A stretch of 64,000 nt of DNA from Mantis religiosa (Eukaryota > Arthropoda > Insecta > Mantodea > Mantidae), in the NCBI GenBank assembly GCA_030765055.1, contig CM060947.1, positions 263,844,603-263,908,602 of the forward strand. The letters run 5' to 3'. Shown piece after piece: positions 23,403 through 33,968 of this stretch (the first letter of the stretch is position 1; each line of letters begins with the position of its first letter). The translations under genes were made by a program, and so were the position numbers. A model generated the notes under the pieces. That model was not told the origin of the DNA. It saw only the letters and a program-made list of their open reading frames with translations, and did no database searches.

Positions 23403-23869
23403 ATCTGCAAATATACTAATCAAAATCGATAGATTTGATTGAGAAATTCAGAATTAACAAAACAGTTGTCGGGTTAGGAGGGTGTTCTTAAAAGTTCATA
23501 TTGCATCTTTGGCAATTTAAATTAAATGTCAAGTCTGCTAATGAACTGACATTTGTGATGCAGATTTTGTAGAAAAATTAATATATAAAATTTAAGGGAT
23601 TAAAACACGCATTTGGTGAGAACATGGTATCAAACTTTTGGTCGAAATAACATTTTTGAGGTAGGTGGTGTGAAAATTTACATTATTGCAGATACTTTTG
23701 ACGACATTACCTTTTCGAGATGGGTAAATAGTGACTAAATAGAAACTGAAATATTTTACACTTTTCAGTTACGTTGTTTGGAAATTATGTATAGCTAACC
23801 TTCTACCTTCTCTATTGTTTTAATCAATACAGAAAGTATTATGTTGCATCTAAACTCTCGATACTCTCA
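23403..23869. other. AT-rich stretch, nothing recognised
   Basis: No open frame, tandem repeat or tRNA-like sequence is supported. Confidence 0.5.
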
Positions 23870-24095
23870 CGTAATTATCGGAAGGCAGGACCTACTGGCA
23901 GCTGAGTGGGCGACAGGAGGCATATAGACCACGCCTACCCATTTATATGGTGGCGTTCATTGAGGGGATGGTCGGAAAGGCATCACGAGCCACTGAACCG
24001 TCTCATTCCCCTCCCGCTGACATCTGGAACAATCAGGATGATGTTAAGAGGGGCAAAGCTTCGAGATGCAGCGATCTGGGTATATAAGCGCCGCG
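23870..24095 (+). mobile_element. Gypsy LTR 5' fragment
   Basis: The sequence GACCTACTGGCAGCTGAGTG, followed by GACAGGAGGCAT and CGCCTACCCATTTAT, matches the 5' half of the minus-strand LTR at 28145-28631. The match ends near 24090, where Jockey-type reverse-transcriptase codons start. So an LTR fragment is fused directly to a non-LTR fragment. Confidence 0.65.
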
Positions 24096-24850
24096 TTAGA
24101 CGACACCTGTCAATACGCGGACGATCTTATGATCTTCGCAGTCAACAGAAACCCAAGGTATAGCTTTCGGCAGATCCAAACCGAGCTCCGGGCCATTGGC
24201 GAATGGAGCGCAAAATGGCGAATGGCAATTAACCCGGAGAAGAGCTCTGCGATTCTCCTGGCGAAAACCAGAGCCAATCGGTTGCAGCAGAACTTCGTTT
24301 TACGGCGTCGTGGAATCCCATGGGTTCAAACGGCGAAGTATCTCGGAGTGATGCTGGACAGCAAATTAACTTACGCTCCGCACGTCAAAGGCAAGGTGCA
24401 CCTTGGGCACGTCGCGCTCAGGAACCTATATCCAATATTCCGTTCAACCATGCCACTCCGTCTCAAACTCCAGCTGTATCGGGCGATCATCCCGCCCATG
24501 ATCTTGTACGGCTGTGAGATCTGGGGAACAGTGGCAAATATCACTTTCGTCAGACTCCAGACGCTGCAGAACAGGGCGCTACGGGTCATCAACGATACTG
24601 ACTGGAGATTTCCCGCCCATATCCTTCATGAACATTCAAACATCCCGTACATTGTCGACGTCATTCGAGAGAGGGCTCGTTCAATGTACGACAAAATTCA
24701 AACCCATGGCAACCCTTTGGTGAACTCACTGGGCAGGTATGACCAGAGGGAGCAAAGACGCTTGCCATCTTACAAACTCCCTAGAGACGTCTTGGAGCCC
24801 CTTGGTTAACCCAAGGGAAACTCCAAACGTATTCAAACTCACATAACGCC
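24096..24850 (+). pseudogene. Jockey-like reverse transcriptase, C-terminal half (copy 1)
   Basis: The frame up to the stop at 24807-24809 contains the catalytic YADD motif (CQYADDLMIFAVNRNP at about 24110-24155). It is followed by WRMAINPEKSSAIL, PWVQTAKYLGVMLDSKLTY, the thumb-like block LRLKLQLYRAIIPPMILYGC and LQTLQNRALRVINDTDWRFP. That order is typical of Jockey-clade elements. The fingers and the endonuclease domain are absent; the element is cut just upstream of YADD by the LTR fragment. From YADD to the stop (about 230 codons) the frame is intact, so the copy may be fairly young. Confidence 0.85.
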
Positions 24851-25150
24851 TGATGGCTCAAGCGTCAGACCACCCGTACTCAAAACGGGGCAAAAGCTCT
24901 AAAACAGATCCTCCCCCAACGGGAAAAAGTAACAAACCCGCCTAGCTGTTGCCTTCAGAGGACAATCAAGGGCAACCAGTTAACACCAAATCTCAAACAA
25001 ACAAAAGCCTACCGCCAGCAGAACAAAATGCAACCAAACTTGACTCACTTCGCAGGTTAAGCCGCAAAGCGGCTAGGTACTGCGGCAAAAGACACCCGGA
25101 CGGGGAAAAAGAAAAAATGCCCCGCCCGACCAGGACTACCTCTGGACCTC
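24851..25150. other. Linker between two Jockey-like fragments
   Basis: A-rich, GC-moderate sequence, probably the 3' untranslated end of copy 1 and diverged coding sequence of copy 2. No motif is visible. Confidence 0.4.
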
Positions 25151-25680
25151 TGGACTCAGGCAGTCTACTTCGGGCAAGGGATCAGGTGGGAGAATTCAAT
25201 CAAATACTTGGGAGTCAAGCTGGGCAAAGGCCTAACTTTTCGGGAACACATCCGGGAGCAAGCGCATCGGTCGTGTGGTGCCGTGGTATCACTACACCCT
25301 GTGCATAGGTCTGCGATGTCTGTTTCCCTAAAGTTGCGCCTCTTTATGGCTCTGGTCTTCCCTGTCATGCTCTATGCGTGCGAAGTCTGGGGTATGGCCA
25401 CAGGCTCAAACCTGGTACTGCTCCAACGTGCACAGAATAAATGTCTTCGGATTATTTATTGTGTATGCACAAGGTTCCCCGTGAGACTACTTCACGAGGC
25501 TTCATCCCTCCGCTATGTAGAGGATGAAATTAGGCGCCGGGCCACCAAATTATTCGAGAGTTTGCCTCACCACCAGAGCGCCCTAGTCAGATCCCTTGGG
25601 GACTATGTACCTCGTGAGCGTTGCACAAAGCGATACCGGATACCCTGCATGTCTTGCGGTCATTACCGGTAACCACATGA
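25150..25680 (+). pseudogene. Jockey-like reverse transcriptase, C-terminal fragment (copy 2)
   Basis: The frame reads KYLGVKLGKGLTFREHIREQ, then SLKLRLFMALVFPVMLYACE, LQRAQNKCLRIIYCVCTRFP and YVEDEIRRRATKLFESL, ending at 25670-25672. Block order matches copy 1, but the sequence is clearly different, so it is another Jockey subfamily. The catalytic YADD lies upstream of what survives. Confidence 0.8.
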
Positions 25681-25915
25681 TCCTGATTCCTGCCTAAACT
25701 AAATTACAGCTATCCAATATTTAATCTGGAAAACTCAAAATTCGACCTATCTTCTTCCAAGTTTATTTTTTTTTATTTATCCAGATTTATTGAACCCTAT
25801 TTTACACTGTGGTATATTAGGGTTATAGTTGATACATAAAAATACACAATTTTAACAAAAATATTTTATATACGAGAAGGAAGAAATGTTTTGATCTGAT
25901 GCATATTAATTTAAA
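25681..25915. other. Spacer, nothing recognised
   Basis: A short AT-rich spacer between a plus-strand Jockey fragment and a minus-strand non-LTR fragment. Confidence 0.4.
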
Positions 25916-26530
25916 CTATTTAAGACGTTTAAACACTGAGTTTATAAACATCATGAAGTACTTATACTGTTGTGGCTTCATTAGCAAAGATGTGAGTGGA
26001 GCAGAAAATTCAGTTCCTAGAGAGTCTAGCTTGAATATTAATTCTTGTCTTTCTCTCCAGAAAATGGGACAACAGAAAAGGAGATGAACCACAGTTTGAA
26101 ATTCTTCACCACACATGCACTTGGGGTTGGATGTTAAGTGAAAACGTGATAAGTATTCACCAAATTTACCATGTCCACTTAAAAATTGTGTCAAAACAAA
26201 ATTTGGTGCAAGAGTTTCACATTTTCCTCTGTCATATACACTAGGGAAAAATAATGTTTTTGTTAAACTTCCATTTGGAGTTGTTAGCCATTGTTGGTTC
26301 CATTCTTCAAGAATATGTTGATGTATTATTCTCCTTACAGTAGAAATAGGACATAAAGTGTATGTAAGAGGAAGATTGGATTCTGCAGCAATCAGCTCTC
26401 TCGTTACCTAAAATTCCACTGTGTCCTTTAAGCCATCCCATGCAAATATGTCCTGGATGGTTTTGAAGTAAGGTTCTGATTTCATGTGCTAATGAATTTA
26501 AATTGTATTTATCATTAATAGCGAGTAGAG
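25916..26530 (-). pseudogene. Non-LTR retrotransposon C-terminus with RNase H and zinc-knuckle remnants
   Basis: On the minus strand, about 26470-26400 reads HPGHICMGWLKGHSGILGNE then RAD, the last RNase H motif. Farther on, the intact frame 26194-25916 gives TQFLSGHGKFGEYLSRFHLT then CMCGEEFQTVVHLLFCCP, a C-x-C...H-x3-4-C finger usual at the end of I/Jockey-type polyproteins. Several stops lie between. It differs from family A and from the element at 57200-58560. Confidence 0.75.
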
Positions 26531-26539
26531 CGTTTATTA

Positions 26540-26763
26540 ACTAATCCACCGGTTCTGCACGCTGACTGTAGCAGCCGGTTCATCATTCCTCGAGGAGCAA
26601 CAAGCTAGTTCCCTTCTCTACACCCACTTAATTTATACTCGTCATCCTGCAACATCCACATCCCGCCACTACGTGGTAAAGCTCTTCCCAGAGCAGGCAC
26701 ACGACTTGACCACCCTTCGGGCTGTTCCAAACAGCCTGCCAGCCTGCAATGAATGAATGAATG
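26540..26763 (+). mobile_element. Possible non-LTR 3' end with ATGA tail
   Basis: The segment is GC-richer than its flanks and stops in a short tetranucleotide run (AATGAATGAATGAATG at about 26748-26763). Such a run is a common 3' end of poly-A-less non-LTR elements. The internal pairs GGCTGTTCCAAACAGCC (about 26718-26734) form a hairpin. No coding motif is recognised. Confidence 0.35.
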
Positions 26764-26814
26764 ACTCAGGCAGTTCTCAGTTCTGAGTTCTTAGTCAGAT
26801 CGAGAGAGCAAGTT

Positions 26815-27036
26815 GTCGCTGAGTTGTGACTTTGTGGGTTCATAGAATTGAAAATCCAAATGCACAAACTCAAAATTTTCTTTATTTCCACCGAATTACA
26901 GTTGGTATACTTGCCGATTAGATAGAATAACGTAGCGCACACAATTACAGTCCACCAGTTCATCTGTCACAGGTCCACCCCACACTCACTATTATGCAAC
27001 ACTCAAAATTACGATCCCACTTCTGACACCAGCTGT
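26815..27036 (-). mobile_element. Gypsy LTR 3' end with leader, rearranged
   Basis: On the minus strand the segment carries the end of a gypsy LTR (…GAACCCACAAAGTCACAA reverse-complemented at 26820-26840). Just outside its other edge, at about 27036-27008, is the leader motif GGTGTCAGAAGTGGGATCG that normally follows the 5' LTR. The internal region between leader and 3' LTR is missing, so only the two ends of an element remain. It is related to the copies at 28145, 39039 and 42531. Confidence 0.55.
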
Positions 27037-27059
27037 GGCTACTCAGACTGTTGTCGTTG

Positions 27060-27770
27060 AGGCCACGCCGTGGCTCAGTGTTTGGACCGCTTGGCTCTCA
27101 CCAAGGCGGCCCGGGTTCGATCCCAGGCGATCGCAAAGTGGGATTTGTGGTGGACAACACGGCGTTGGGTCAGATTTTCTCCGGGACCTCCGGTTTCCCC
27201 CGCCATCTCATTCCATCGGTGCTCCGTGTTCATCTCATGTATTATCAGTGTCACCGCCTGCGCCCCGTAGGGGAAGGGATCCATCCCCTTCAGCTGCCAA
27301 AGTGCGGACGCTGCGGACCCTTAGCACTCGTGCTTCCTCTGACGTTACTAGAGGAACCTCGGGCCGAACAGCCGAGCCCTTCCTTCGGGAGTTGTTCGGA
27401 TTGGGATGGACTCGAGGGGGCAGTGTGTTCCCGAAACCCGTGGGAATCGGGTACGTCTTCGGACGGGGTTGAGGGAAGCCATTAATTCTCCCGGGTACTA
27501 GCCTGCAAAGCTAGTAGAAGGTGTGCTAGATCACCAGGCGGCCCCACCGAGGTTTTTCGGTAGTCTTTACCTTGAGTGTTGACGCGCGTAAGTGGCGTAT
27601 CCACTTCCATCCCGTCTTGAGTCCATAGGACCAGATGGGGGGGCTTGTTAGTCTCTAGGTCTTGTCCCATGGAAATCCCCACGGAGGACGCCGAGCTCCC
27701 TTTGGGACAGCTCGGATAACTCCCTGGTTGAAGGAGGCCCGGGTCCAGTTCCTACGGGTTCAGGACTAAT
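27060..27770 (+). mobile_element. Long tRNA-derived SINE, family 2 (headed copy)
   Basis: The head at 27064-27135 has an A-box-like CGTGGCTCAGTGTTTGG and a B-box-like GGTTCGATCCC. It can be folded by eye as tRNA-like. About 620 bp of GC-rich body follow, ending near 27760. The last 470 bp match the truncated copy at 20120-20572. A body of this length is long for a tRNA SINE. Overlapping open frames on both strands are not coherent with any protein. Confidence 0.7.
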
Positions 27771-27842
27771 GGGAGTAGAACCTCTGGGCTAAACTGTCAC
27801 CGCCTGCGATGCCGCATGTAGTAAAAGCGGGCATTAAACATT

Positions 27843-27845
<3 letters not shown>

Positions 27846-27896
<51 letters not shown>
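27846..27896. repeat. (AC)n microsatellite
   Basis: About 25 AC units, lying inside the coding strand of a gypsy gag relic (minus strand). Confidence 0.97.
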
Positions 27897-27898
<2 letters not shown>

Positions 27899-28144
27899 AG
27901 ACTCTCGTTCGCTGCTCTCATTTCTGTGGTTAATTCGGCCTTCATTTCTTCCATCTTCTCGGTGATGTTGTCGTTAGCCGTCTTCACTTGTTTCAGTTCC
28001 GCTGCCAGGTTGTTGTTTGCAGTCTCCGTCCTCGTTGTTAATTCGCTCATCTTCGCGGCCAAGTTGTTATTTGCCGTCTCCAACTTTTCTAAAATCTCTG
28101 CCAATGCAGCCTCCATCACAGTAATATCCCATTTCTGACACCTG
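27897..28144 (-). pseudogene. Gypsy gag coiled-coil N-terminus, broken by (AC)n
   Basis: The minus-strand frame from ATG at 28117 reads MEAALAEILEKLETANNNLA, then ELTTRTETANNNLAAELKQV, then MKAELTTEMRAANESL, before the AC repeat. It is clearly homologous to the start of the ORF at 43195 (MEAALEKILAELREMKTATE). Charged heptads indicate a coiled coil. The leader GGTGTCAGAAATGGGATAT precedes it, as expected after a 5' LTR. The rest of gag and pol is missing. Confidence 0.75.
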
Positions 28145-28631
28145 TTGTGACTTTGTGGGTTCGTGAAATTAAAAGTCCAATTGCACAAACTCAAAATGTT
28201 CTTTATTTCCACCGAATTACATTTGGAACACTTGCCGATTACATAGAATTACTTATCGCACACAATTACAATCCATCAGCTCGTCTGTCACAGGTCCATT
28301 GCACGCTCACAATTACGTACAACTCCTCTGATACACGTACACCGTCTTCCATTCCGTTCGCTGACCCGGCGCTCCTCACGGCTGGTCGCCAAGAACTCAA
28401 CTGACTCGCCAACTGCAGCCCTTTGATAGGAAGTTCGCTGTTTCTGGAAGTCTCGCGGTTCAGTGTTCCAGACTGTTCCAGACGTCAGGGGGAAGGGAAA
28501 GAGACGGCTAGCGATGTTTTTCCAACCATCCCCTCGTTAGCGCTACAAGATAAATGGGTAGGCGTAGGCTAAATGCCTCCTGTCACCCACCCAGTTGCCA
28601 GTAGGTCGTGAGTTCCAATAATTGGGTGACA
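28145..28631 (-). mobile_element. Gypsy 5' LTR (minus orientation)
   Basis: It begins with TGTCACCC at 28631 (minus) and ends with AAAGTCACA at about 28145, next to the leader and gag of 27897-28144. Length is about 487 bp. Its 3' half resembles the LTRs at 39039 and 42531, and its 5' half the fragment at 23870. No matching 3' LTR is seen at a sensible distance. Confidence 0.7.
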
Positions 28632-28816
28632 ATACTACGATTTTATAAGGATTACGCCTTTGAGATTACTTAAAAAAATAGAGAGCTTAAAATGTTCAGT
28701 ATCCTGCATAGATGCTACACAAATCAGGTAAATCTTTCCACTCATAACTAACCTTTACACGGAAAATTCCTTGTTCTTCTTTTATTTCAATGGCTCCGAC
28801 GACAACAAACCACATA

Positions 28817-30057
28817 CGAGGGAGTGCCATATCACCCGGTAGTTCTTAAGCTAGAGTGATGAAAATATTTCAGTGTCATCATTGATCCATCGAGGCATAA
28901 TTTTTGTAGTTTCAGTTACTTAAGTCCTTTTGTTATTTTACAGTGAGGCCAAAAGTTACTGAGGTTTAAGATGGAGAAAGTTGAAGCTCGCAGTGTGATC
29001 AAGTTCCTGCATTTGAAGGACAAAACTGCCCGAGAAATCCATGATGAGATGACGGCTGTTTATGGAAATGATTGCCCATCGTATGACACTATTGTGAGGT
29101 GTAAAAGGAATTTTCAAACTGGTCACATGTCCCTGACAGATGAGCCAAGAGCTGGTAGACCGTCAGCTGTCACAGTGAAGAAAGTGGAGTGTTTAATACT
29201 GGAAGACAGACGAGCAAAGATCCAAATGATCATGAATGAGACACATCTTAGTTATGGTAGTGTATGGGCGAACTGTACGTGTCTAAGTTGTCTGTACGGT
29301 GGGTTACACGTTTGTTAACCTCTTTCCAAAAGCAAACACGACGTGACGTTTCAAGACAGATGTTGATGCTGTTGGAACAGGATGAAGATGATCTTTCAGA
29401 TCGTCTGGTAACCATGGATGAATCTTGGATCTATCAGTATGATCCAGAGACAAAAACCATGAGCATGGAATGAAAACATCCGATTCCTGCCTCCCAAAAG
29501 GGTAAAGGTACAAAAGTCAGCTGGGAAGGCCATGTTTTCAGTTTTCTGGGACTGTCGTGAAGTCATCCTTACAGATTATCTTGCCAAGCATCAAACCATC
29601 ACTGGCAGATACTACTGCAATCTTCTAGACAAGTTACGAGCAGCTCTGATTAAGAAACGACGCGGTATGCCCTCCAAAGTTGTTCGTCTTTTGTCTTACA
29701 ATGCACCAGCTCATTCATCTCAAGTTGCAGTTGACAAAACAAAGGAATGTAGCTTTGAGGCTTTATATCATCCGCCTTATTCGCACCAAGGGACTTCCTC
29801 ATGTTTCCGGAAATGAAGAATCCGTTGCGTGGTCGCCGATTTGACAACACAAATGACGTTATTAATGAAGTGGAACAGTTATTTAAAGCGAATTCCACAG
29901 ACTTCTACAATCAAGGTACTCGGAAGGTCAAGACACGCTGGGAAAATGTGTAAATCTGCATGGTAACTACGTAGAGGAGAACTAACAAGCAAATATCAAC
30001 ACAAACTTTTTATCACATTGTTAACGGGTGATAATTAAAACTTTACAACACCCCTCG
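28817..30057 (+). mobile_element. Mariner element with TA flanks
   Basis: The ends are CGAGGGAGTGCCAT at 28817 and, reversed, CGAGGGGTGTTGT at 30057, each next to a TA (28815-28816 and 30058-30059). Both inner ends carry a TATCACCCG-like block. Length is 1,241 bp, usual for mariners. The ends are more diverged than those of the copy at 39527, so the element is older. Confidence 0.8.
28971..29953 (+). pseudogene. Mariner transposase (dead)
   Basis: The N-terminal frame 28971-29318 gives SVIKFLHLKDKTAREIHDEM and EPRAGRPSAVTVKKVE, the paired-box-like DNA-binding half. A frame change near 29260 leads to LVTMDESWIYQYDPETKTM (first catalytic Asp, about 29410-29465). Later frames contain NAPAHSSQVAVDKTK (about 29700), where the second catalytic Asp is replaced by Tyr (SYN for HDN), and PPYSHQGTSS with a further frame change. 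The last block, NPLRGRRFDNTNDVINEVEQ, ends at 29951-29953. At least three frame changes plus a lost Asp mean no activity. Confidence 0.85.
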
Positions 30058-30492
30058 TATTTGACACATTTGCATAAGTATGGTATGGCATTTACCTGGT
30101 ATTGGGAAAGGCAAAATGCTACTGCTACAGTGCAAAATATACACAATTTCTTACTACACAAAAATGGTTCGCCTTATTAAAGCACACAATAATCATTTTG
30201 GCTTTAAACATTTCCAAGGTATCTTTGTTACTTGTTTGAATTTTCAAATAATTATGAGTTTTAATGCTTAGAAACCTTTCATGTTTTCCACGTGGCCATG
30301 CAAATAGCTTGTATATCAAGGTTATCCCATTGCTTACAAATAGAATTATTTTTGAACGAATAAAAATATCAAATATGCTTCCACATAGAGTAATTTGGGG
30401 TGTGGGTACTTTTTTGAAAACCTGTGTCACACACAGGTTTAAAGACAAACATATCACACTGCACACGGATGCTGCTTTTCATTTCGGATTTG
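30058..30492. other. Spacer between two DNA transposons
   Basis: AT-rich. Open frames on both strands (30125-30466, 30264-30530) show no motif, and the plus-strand one runs into the next element's terminus. Confidence 0.5.
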
Positions 30493-30494
30493 TA

Positions 30495-31718
30495 CACTGT
30501 GATCCATATAAATCTGAACCACTTCAATAGGCCATAACCGCTGAACCAATAATAAGATACACGTGCAACTTTGGGAGAATATAAAACACAACTGAGAGAT
30601 TACATTAAACTATTTACATCTCTGGAAAAATGTTGGAAATGTCCTTCAGCAGCATCTACACATGTTTGTACTCGTCTCATCATATTCTCTGAAGTTTTAC
30701 GGAGAGCACCATTGCCACTGACACTTATTTCGGTTCGAATGGACTCCTTGAGAACATGAATTGTCCGTGGCCTATTTTTGCAGAGTCTATTTTTAGATAC
30801 CCCAACAAGCAAACATTGCTGAGGATAGGTCAGGTGATTTGGGGGCCACATACCATTGGAAATTATTCGATTATCAAAGAAACTGGTTACAAGTTCCATG
30901 GTGTCATTCGATGTATGGCACGTTGCTCCATCTTGCTGGAAATAAACTTCTCTCAATTCCATATCCTCCAGCTGTTCCACAAATGTCTTGAAGATACCAA
31001 TATAAACTTCAATGTCTACAGTCTCATCAAAGAAAATGTGACCAACGATCCTGGAAGCTGACACCGCGCACCATACTCCAACCTTTTCATCATGCAGCGA
31101 TGTTTCGTGTATCAGAGCAGCTCATTATCTGGCGTTTTGTGTGTTTATGTAGCCTGACAGATGAAACCATGCCTCGTCTGTAAACCACGTTATGGACGTG
31201 GAATAAGAGTATCCTGAAACCATCGACAGTAACTGATTCGTTTATCATAATCTGCTTCTTTCAGTTGTTGTACCATATGCACTCTGTAAGGTCGCAGCTC
31301 TTTGACATGTTCCATATTCCTGGCTCAATCGACACAACGATTTGTTTGGAGAATTCAATAGCCTTCTGGGAACATCTGTAACAGATGACAGTCTATGTTT
31401 TGCACTCTCAGTTGTCTCCAGCTTTCTTACGAGCGATAAAATTGTTGCCTTTGTCGGAATATCCCGTACATTAAACTCTCTTTGAAATTCCTGTTTTGTT
31501 ACCAAGGAATTTGTCGTTCAATATGTTTTCAAAATATAAAGACGCTCTCGTAGTGGGTACTGCATGTTGCTATTATGACTGTCAACTGTCAACAATTGCC
31601 AGTATTGTCAATTCCTCCTGGACCTCTGAGATCATTAAACCAAATATCTACATTCTATGAGCTTTGAAAGGGAAATTATGGCCTATTGAAATGGTTCAGA
31701 TTGATATGGATCGTACTG
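30495..31718 (-). mobile_element. Tc1/mariner-superfamily element with long inverted ends
   Basis: One end reads CACTGTGATCCATATAAATC from 30495. The other, reverse-complemented from 31718, reads CAGTACGATCCATATCAATC. Both continue with TGAACC and TTCAATAGGCCATAA, so similarity covers about 42 bp. A TA flanks each side (30493-30494 and 31719-31720). Length is 1,224 bp. Confidence 0.85.
30600..31560 (-). pseudogene. Transposase of the inverted-end element at 30495-31718
   Basis: Read on the minus strand, an N-terminal block (31505-31245) is followed by a first-Asp region near 31175 (FTDEAWFHLSGYINTQNAR). Next come VGVWCAVSASRIVGHIFFDE and REVYFQQDGATCHTSND (second Asp, near 30935). The third region shows WPPKSPDL in one frame and WPPNHL in the other (near 30840), so a frame change sits there. 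The end block CKNRPRTIHVLKESIRTEIS continues to 30600. The order resembles the insect Tc3-like transposases that carry YFQQDGAxxHT and WPPxSPDL. Several breaks make it inactive. Confidence 0.75.
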
Positions 31719-31720
31719 TA

Positions 31721-32589
31721 TTTATAGAGAGTGTTTCTATGAAATGTCTCGTTGGAATGCAACGTTGTAACTCTTAAGAGCAAAGAAAGTATATTGAAAA
31801 AATTGTATGTATCAACGAGATCTAGGCTACATTTCTTATATAATAGCCTGTCTCATTACATAAAAATGTAAATGAATTAAATTTAATGAATTACGCGAAC
31901 AATTTTACAGTGTTAATATATTCCTAGACATCCTTTGAAACACGTTTTAGCTTTCTAATCTTTTCCTGTTTTCTCTTTTCATAGTCATGCAAGACACATT
32001 ACATTTCAAATCCATTATAAAGTAATATGTAATAATCTAAATATATGTGAATGTAACATATAAGGTTTCTATGTTCTATGCAGAAACAAAAAGCAGGTTC
32101 GATACAAAACTATATGAACGGGTAATGGAGGAGAAATGTGTGACAGCTTTCGTTGAAACAAAACACAGCCGGCTGACAAGTGTAAAAGATTGACAGCAAA
32201 ATAATTTCGACAGCGGACATGCTTTTGTCTACCATGTGTGACATACAGCATACAAAAAAAATCGGTTCCAAAATATACATGGAAACCCAGTTAGCAGAAA
32301 TAACATCCAAACCCTCTTAATGCAAAATATAGCTTAACTTTATGTAGCTTAGTGGACCATGAAGTTTGAAGCTCATTAAAATGTACCAAGTCAACTTTCT
32401 CCTTTCACTACATTCTATAAGTTTATTTAATGGTCTTATAGCGAACACTGTTTAGAATGGACAATATATGGAATATATTGAACATATTGAACATATTATA
32501 TACACATACATACAAATTGATACATTGAATATATATACATATATACCTACATGTACATATATATATATAGGGAACAATATAATGGAACA
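31721..32589. other. AT-rich stretch with TA-rich simple sequence
   Basis: No gene is recognised. 32460-32570 is rich in ATAT-type simple sequence. Short frames at 32069-32310 (minus) have no motif. Confidence 0.5.
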
Positions 32590-32720
32590 TTATATTATTG
32601 TAGTTACAAGGGAATACAGTAGACTTTAAGTGATAGTCAAATATTTTATGTACATGACTTTCTCTGCTCTTGTATAAACACTTATTGCTCTATCTACTTC
32701 ACTTATTGTTCTATCTAACA
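32590..32720. repeat. Isolated 121-bp satellite monomer (left)
   Basis: GTTACAAGGGAATACAGTAG, AAGTGATAGTCAAAT and ACACTTATTGCTCTATCTAC follow one another as in the 15-17 kb array. The unit breaks off at a duplicated CACTTATTG...TCTATCTA, and unrelated sequence starts near 32722. Confidence 0.85.
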
Positions 32721-32804
32721 GCTCTGCCTGTTATGCTATCCGAGAGCTGGTTAATGTGAGTTCAATTGACACACTTAAATTAGTATATTATGCATAGTCT
32801 AACT

Positions 32805-33535
32805 CTATTATGGAATATTATTTTGGGGCAACTCAGTAGAACGTAAAAAAGTATATCTTATGCAAAACAAGGTTATAAGAATCATTACTAACAGCCACAC
32901 CAGATGCTCCTGTAAAGATCTGTTTACAAGATTGAAGATATTAACGCTTCCTTGCATGTATATATTCTCGATCCTAAAATTCTTTGTATGCAATCGTGCC
33001 TTATTTGCAACAAATAATGTAATTCACAGAATAAACAAAGGTATAATGTCCATTATCCCAGTGCTAAACTTTCTTGCTTTCAGAAAGGTGTGCATTATGA
33101 AACTATCAAAATATTTGGCGCACTTCCTAATGTTCTTAAAGAAAAAATTGATAATTTCGCTGCTTTTAAAAAAGCTGTTAGAGAGTACCTTTGCTCAAAA
33201 CCTGTTTGTTCTGAACAAGATCATCACGTTTATTTTTATTGTATATGTATTTAAGAAAGCACAAGAATGGTGTCCACTGCAAAAAGGCAGAGACGTACTG
33301 GCATAAGCCAAGTGAAAGCTGGTTTAAAACGTGTTTGATTTTGTATCATATATAATTATCCCTGCTTTGTTGTCTATATTGTTGTTCATATTGCCTGTGT
33401 ACTATAATATGTGTCTTATGTTAACTTTTGTACATATATACGCTATTAAACTTTATACCTCTGGACATGTTCAATGTTCACAGCCTTTTCTGGCTACAAG
33501 TCAACCTACTGAACGCAAATGAATCTAATCTAATC
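32805..33535 (+). pseudogene. CR1/L2-like non-LTR retrotransposon, 3' fragment (copy 2)
   Basis: This is the plus-strand twin of 19250-20105. The frame from 32860 gives RIITNSHTRCSCKDLFTRLK and ILTLPCMYIFSILKFFVCN; a frame change near 33040 separates it from the QKGVHYETIKIFG-type block. The 3' untranslated part matches copy 1 through TCACAGCCTTTTCTGGCTAC and ends in GAATCTAATCTAATCT at about 33517-33533. It sits between 121-bp satellite monomers, so it probably inserted into a small satellite cluster. Confidence 0.85.
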
Positions 33536-33732
33536 TACTTCAAGATAAACATTACCGTATTGTAGTTACAAGGGAATACAGTAGACTTTAAGTGATGGTC
33601 AAATGTTTTATATACATGACTTTCTGTACTCTTGTACAAACACTTATTGCTCTACCTACTTCAACATAAACATTGTCTTATTGTAGTTACAACAGAATAC
33701 AGTTGAAGTTAAGTGATAGTCAAATGTTTTAA
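33535..33732. repeat. 121-bp satellite monomers (right), about 1.6 units
   Basis: One full and one partial unit. The next SINE starts right after CAAATGTTTTAAA, the same phase at which the 15-17 kb array passes into its unique flank. Confidence 0.85.
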
Positions 33733-33968
33733 AGCCCGCCTCGTTAGCGCGGTGGTAGCATGTCAGCCTCACGTTCAAGAGTTCCCAAGTTCGAATCTCG
33801 GTTAGGGTGAGTTACTTGGATAAGGCTTTTCCGGGGTTTTCCCTTATCCTGAAAGACGAATGCGGGTAACTTTAAGCTCTATGGACCCTGGGCTCATTTG
33901 AGAATCATTTTACCCATTCCATTCCACCTCCCACATGACTTAACGTTGGAGGTAAATTTAAAAAAAAT
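33733..33968 (+). mobile_element. tRNA-derived SINE, family 1 (copy c)
   Basis: The best preserved copy of the family. The head contains TTAGCGCGGTGGTAGCATGT and a B-box-like GTTCGAATCTC, followed by GGATAAGGCTTTTCCGGGG and CTATGGACCCTGGGC, and an A-rich end. It sits inside the right flank of a 121-bp satellite cluster: the sequence after it (ATTTGTAATTCCATTCT) resembles the flank after the array at 17110. Confidence 0.9.

Noticed and set aside
27060..27135. Functional tRNA genes at SINE heads (also 5247, 14730, 33737, 46500, 50460 and 52050)
   Set aside because: A- and B-box-like segments exist, but the stems are imperfect and each is followed by a shared SINE body or array, so they are tRNA-derived repeats.
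27035..27485. Two overlapping 144-145-codon ORFs
   Set aside because: They span the tRNA-like head and the body of SINE family 2; the same sequence is untranslated in the other copy.
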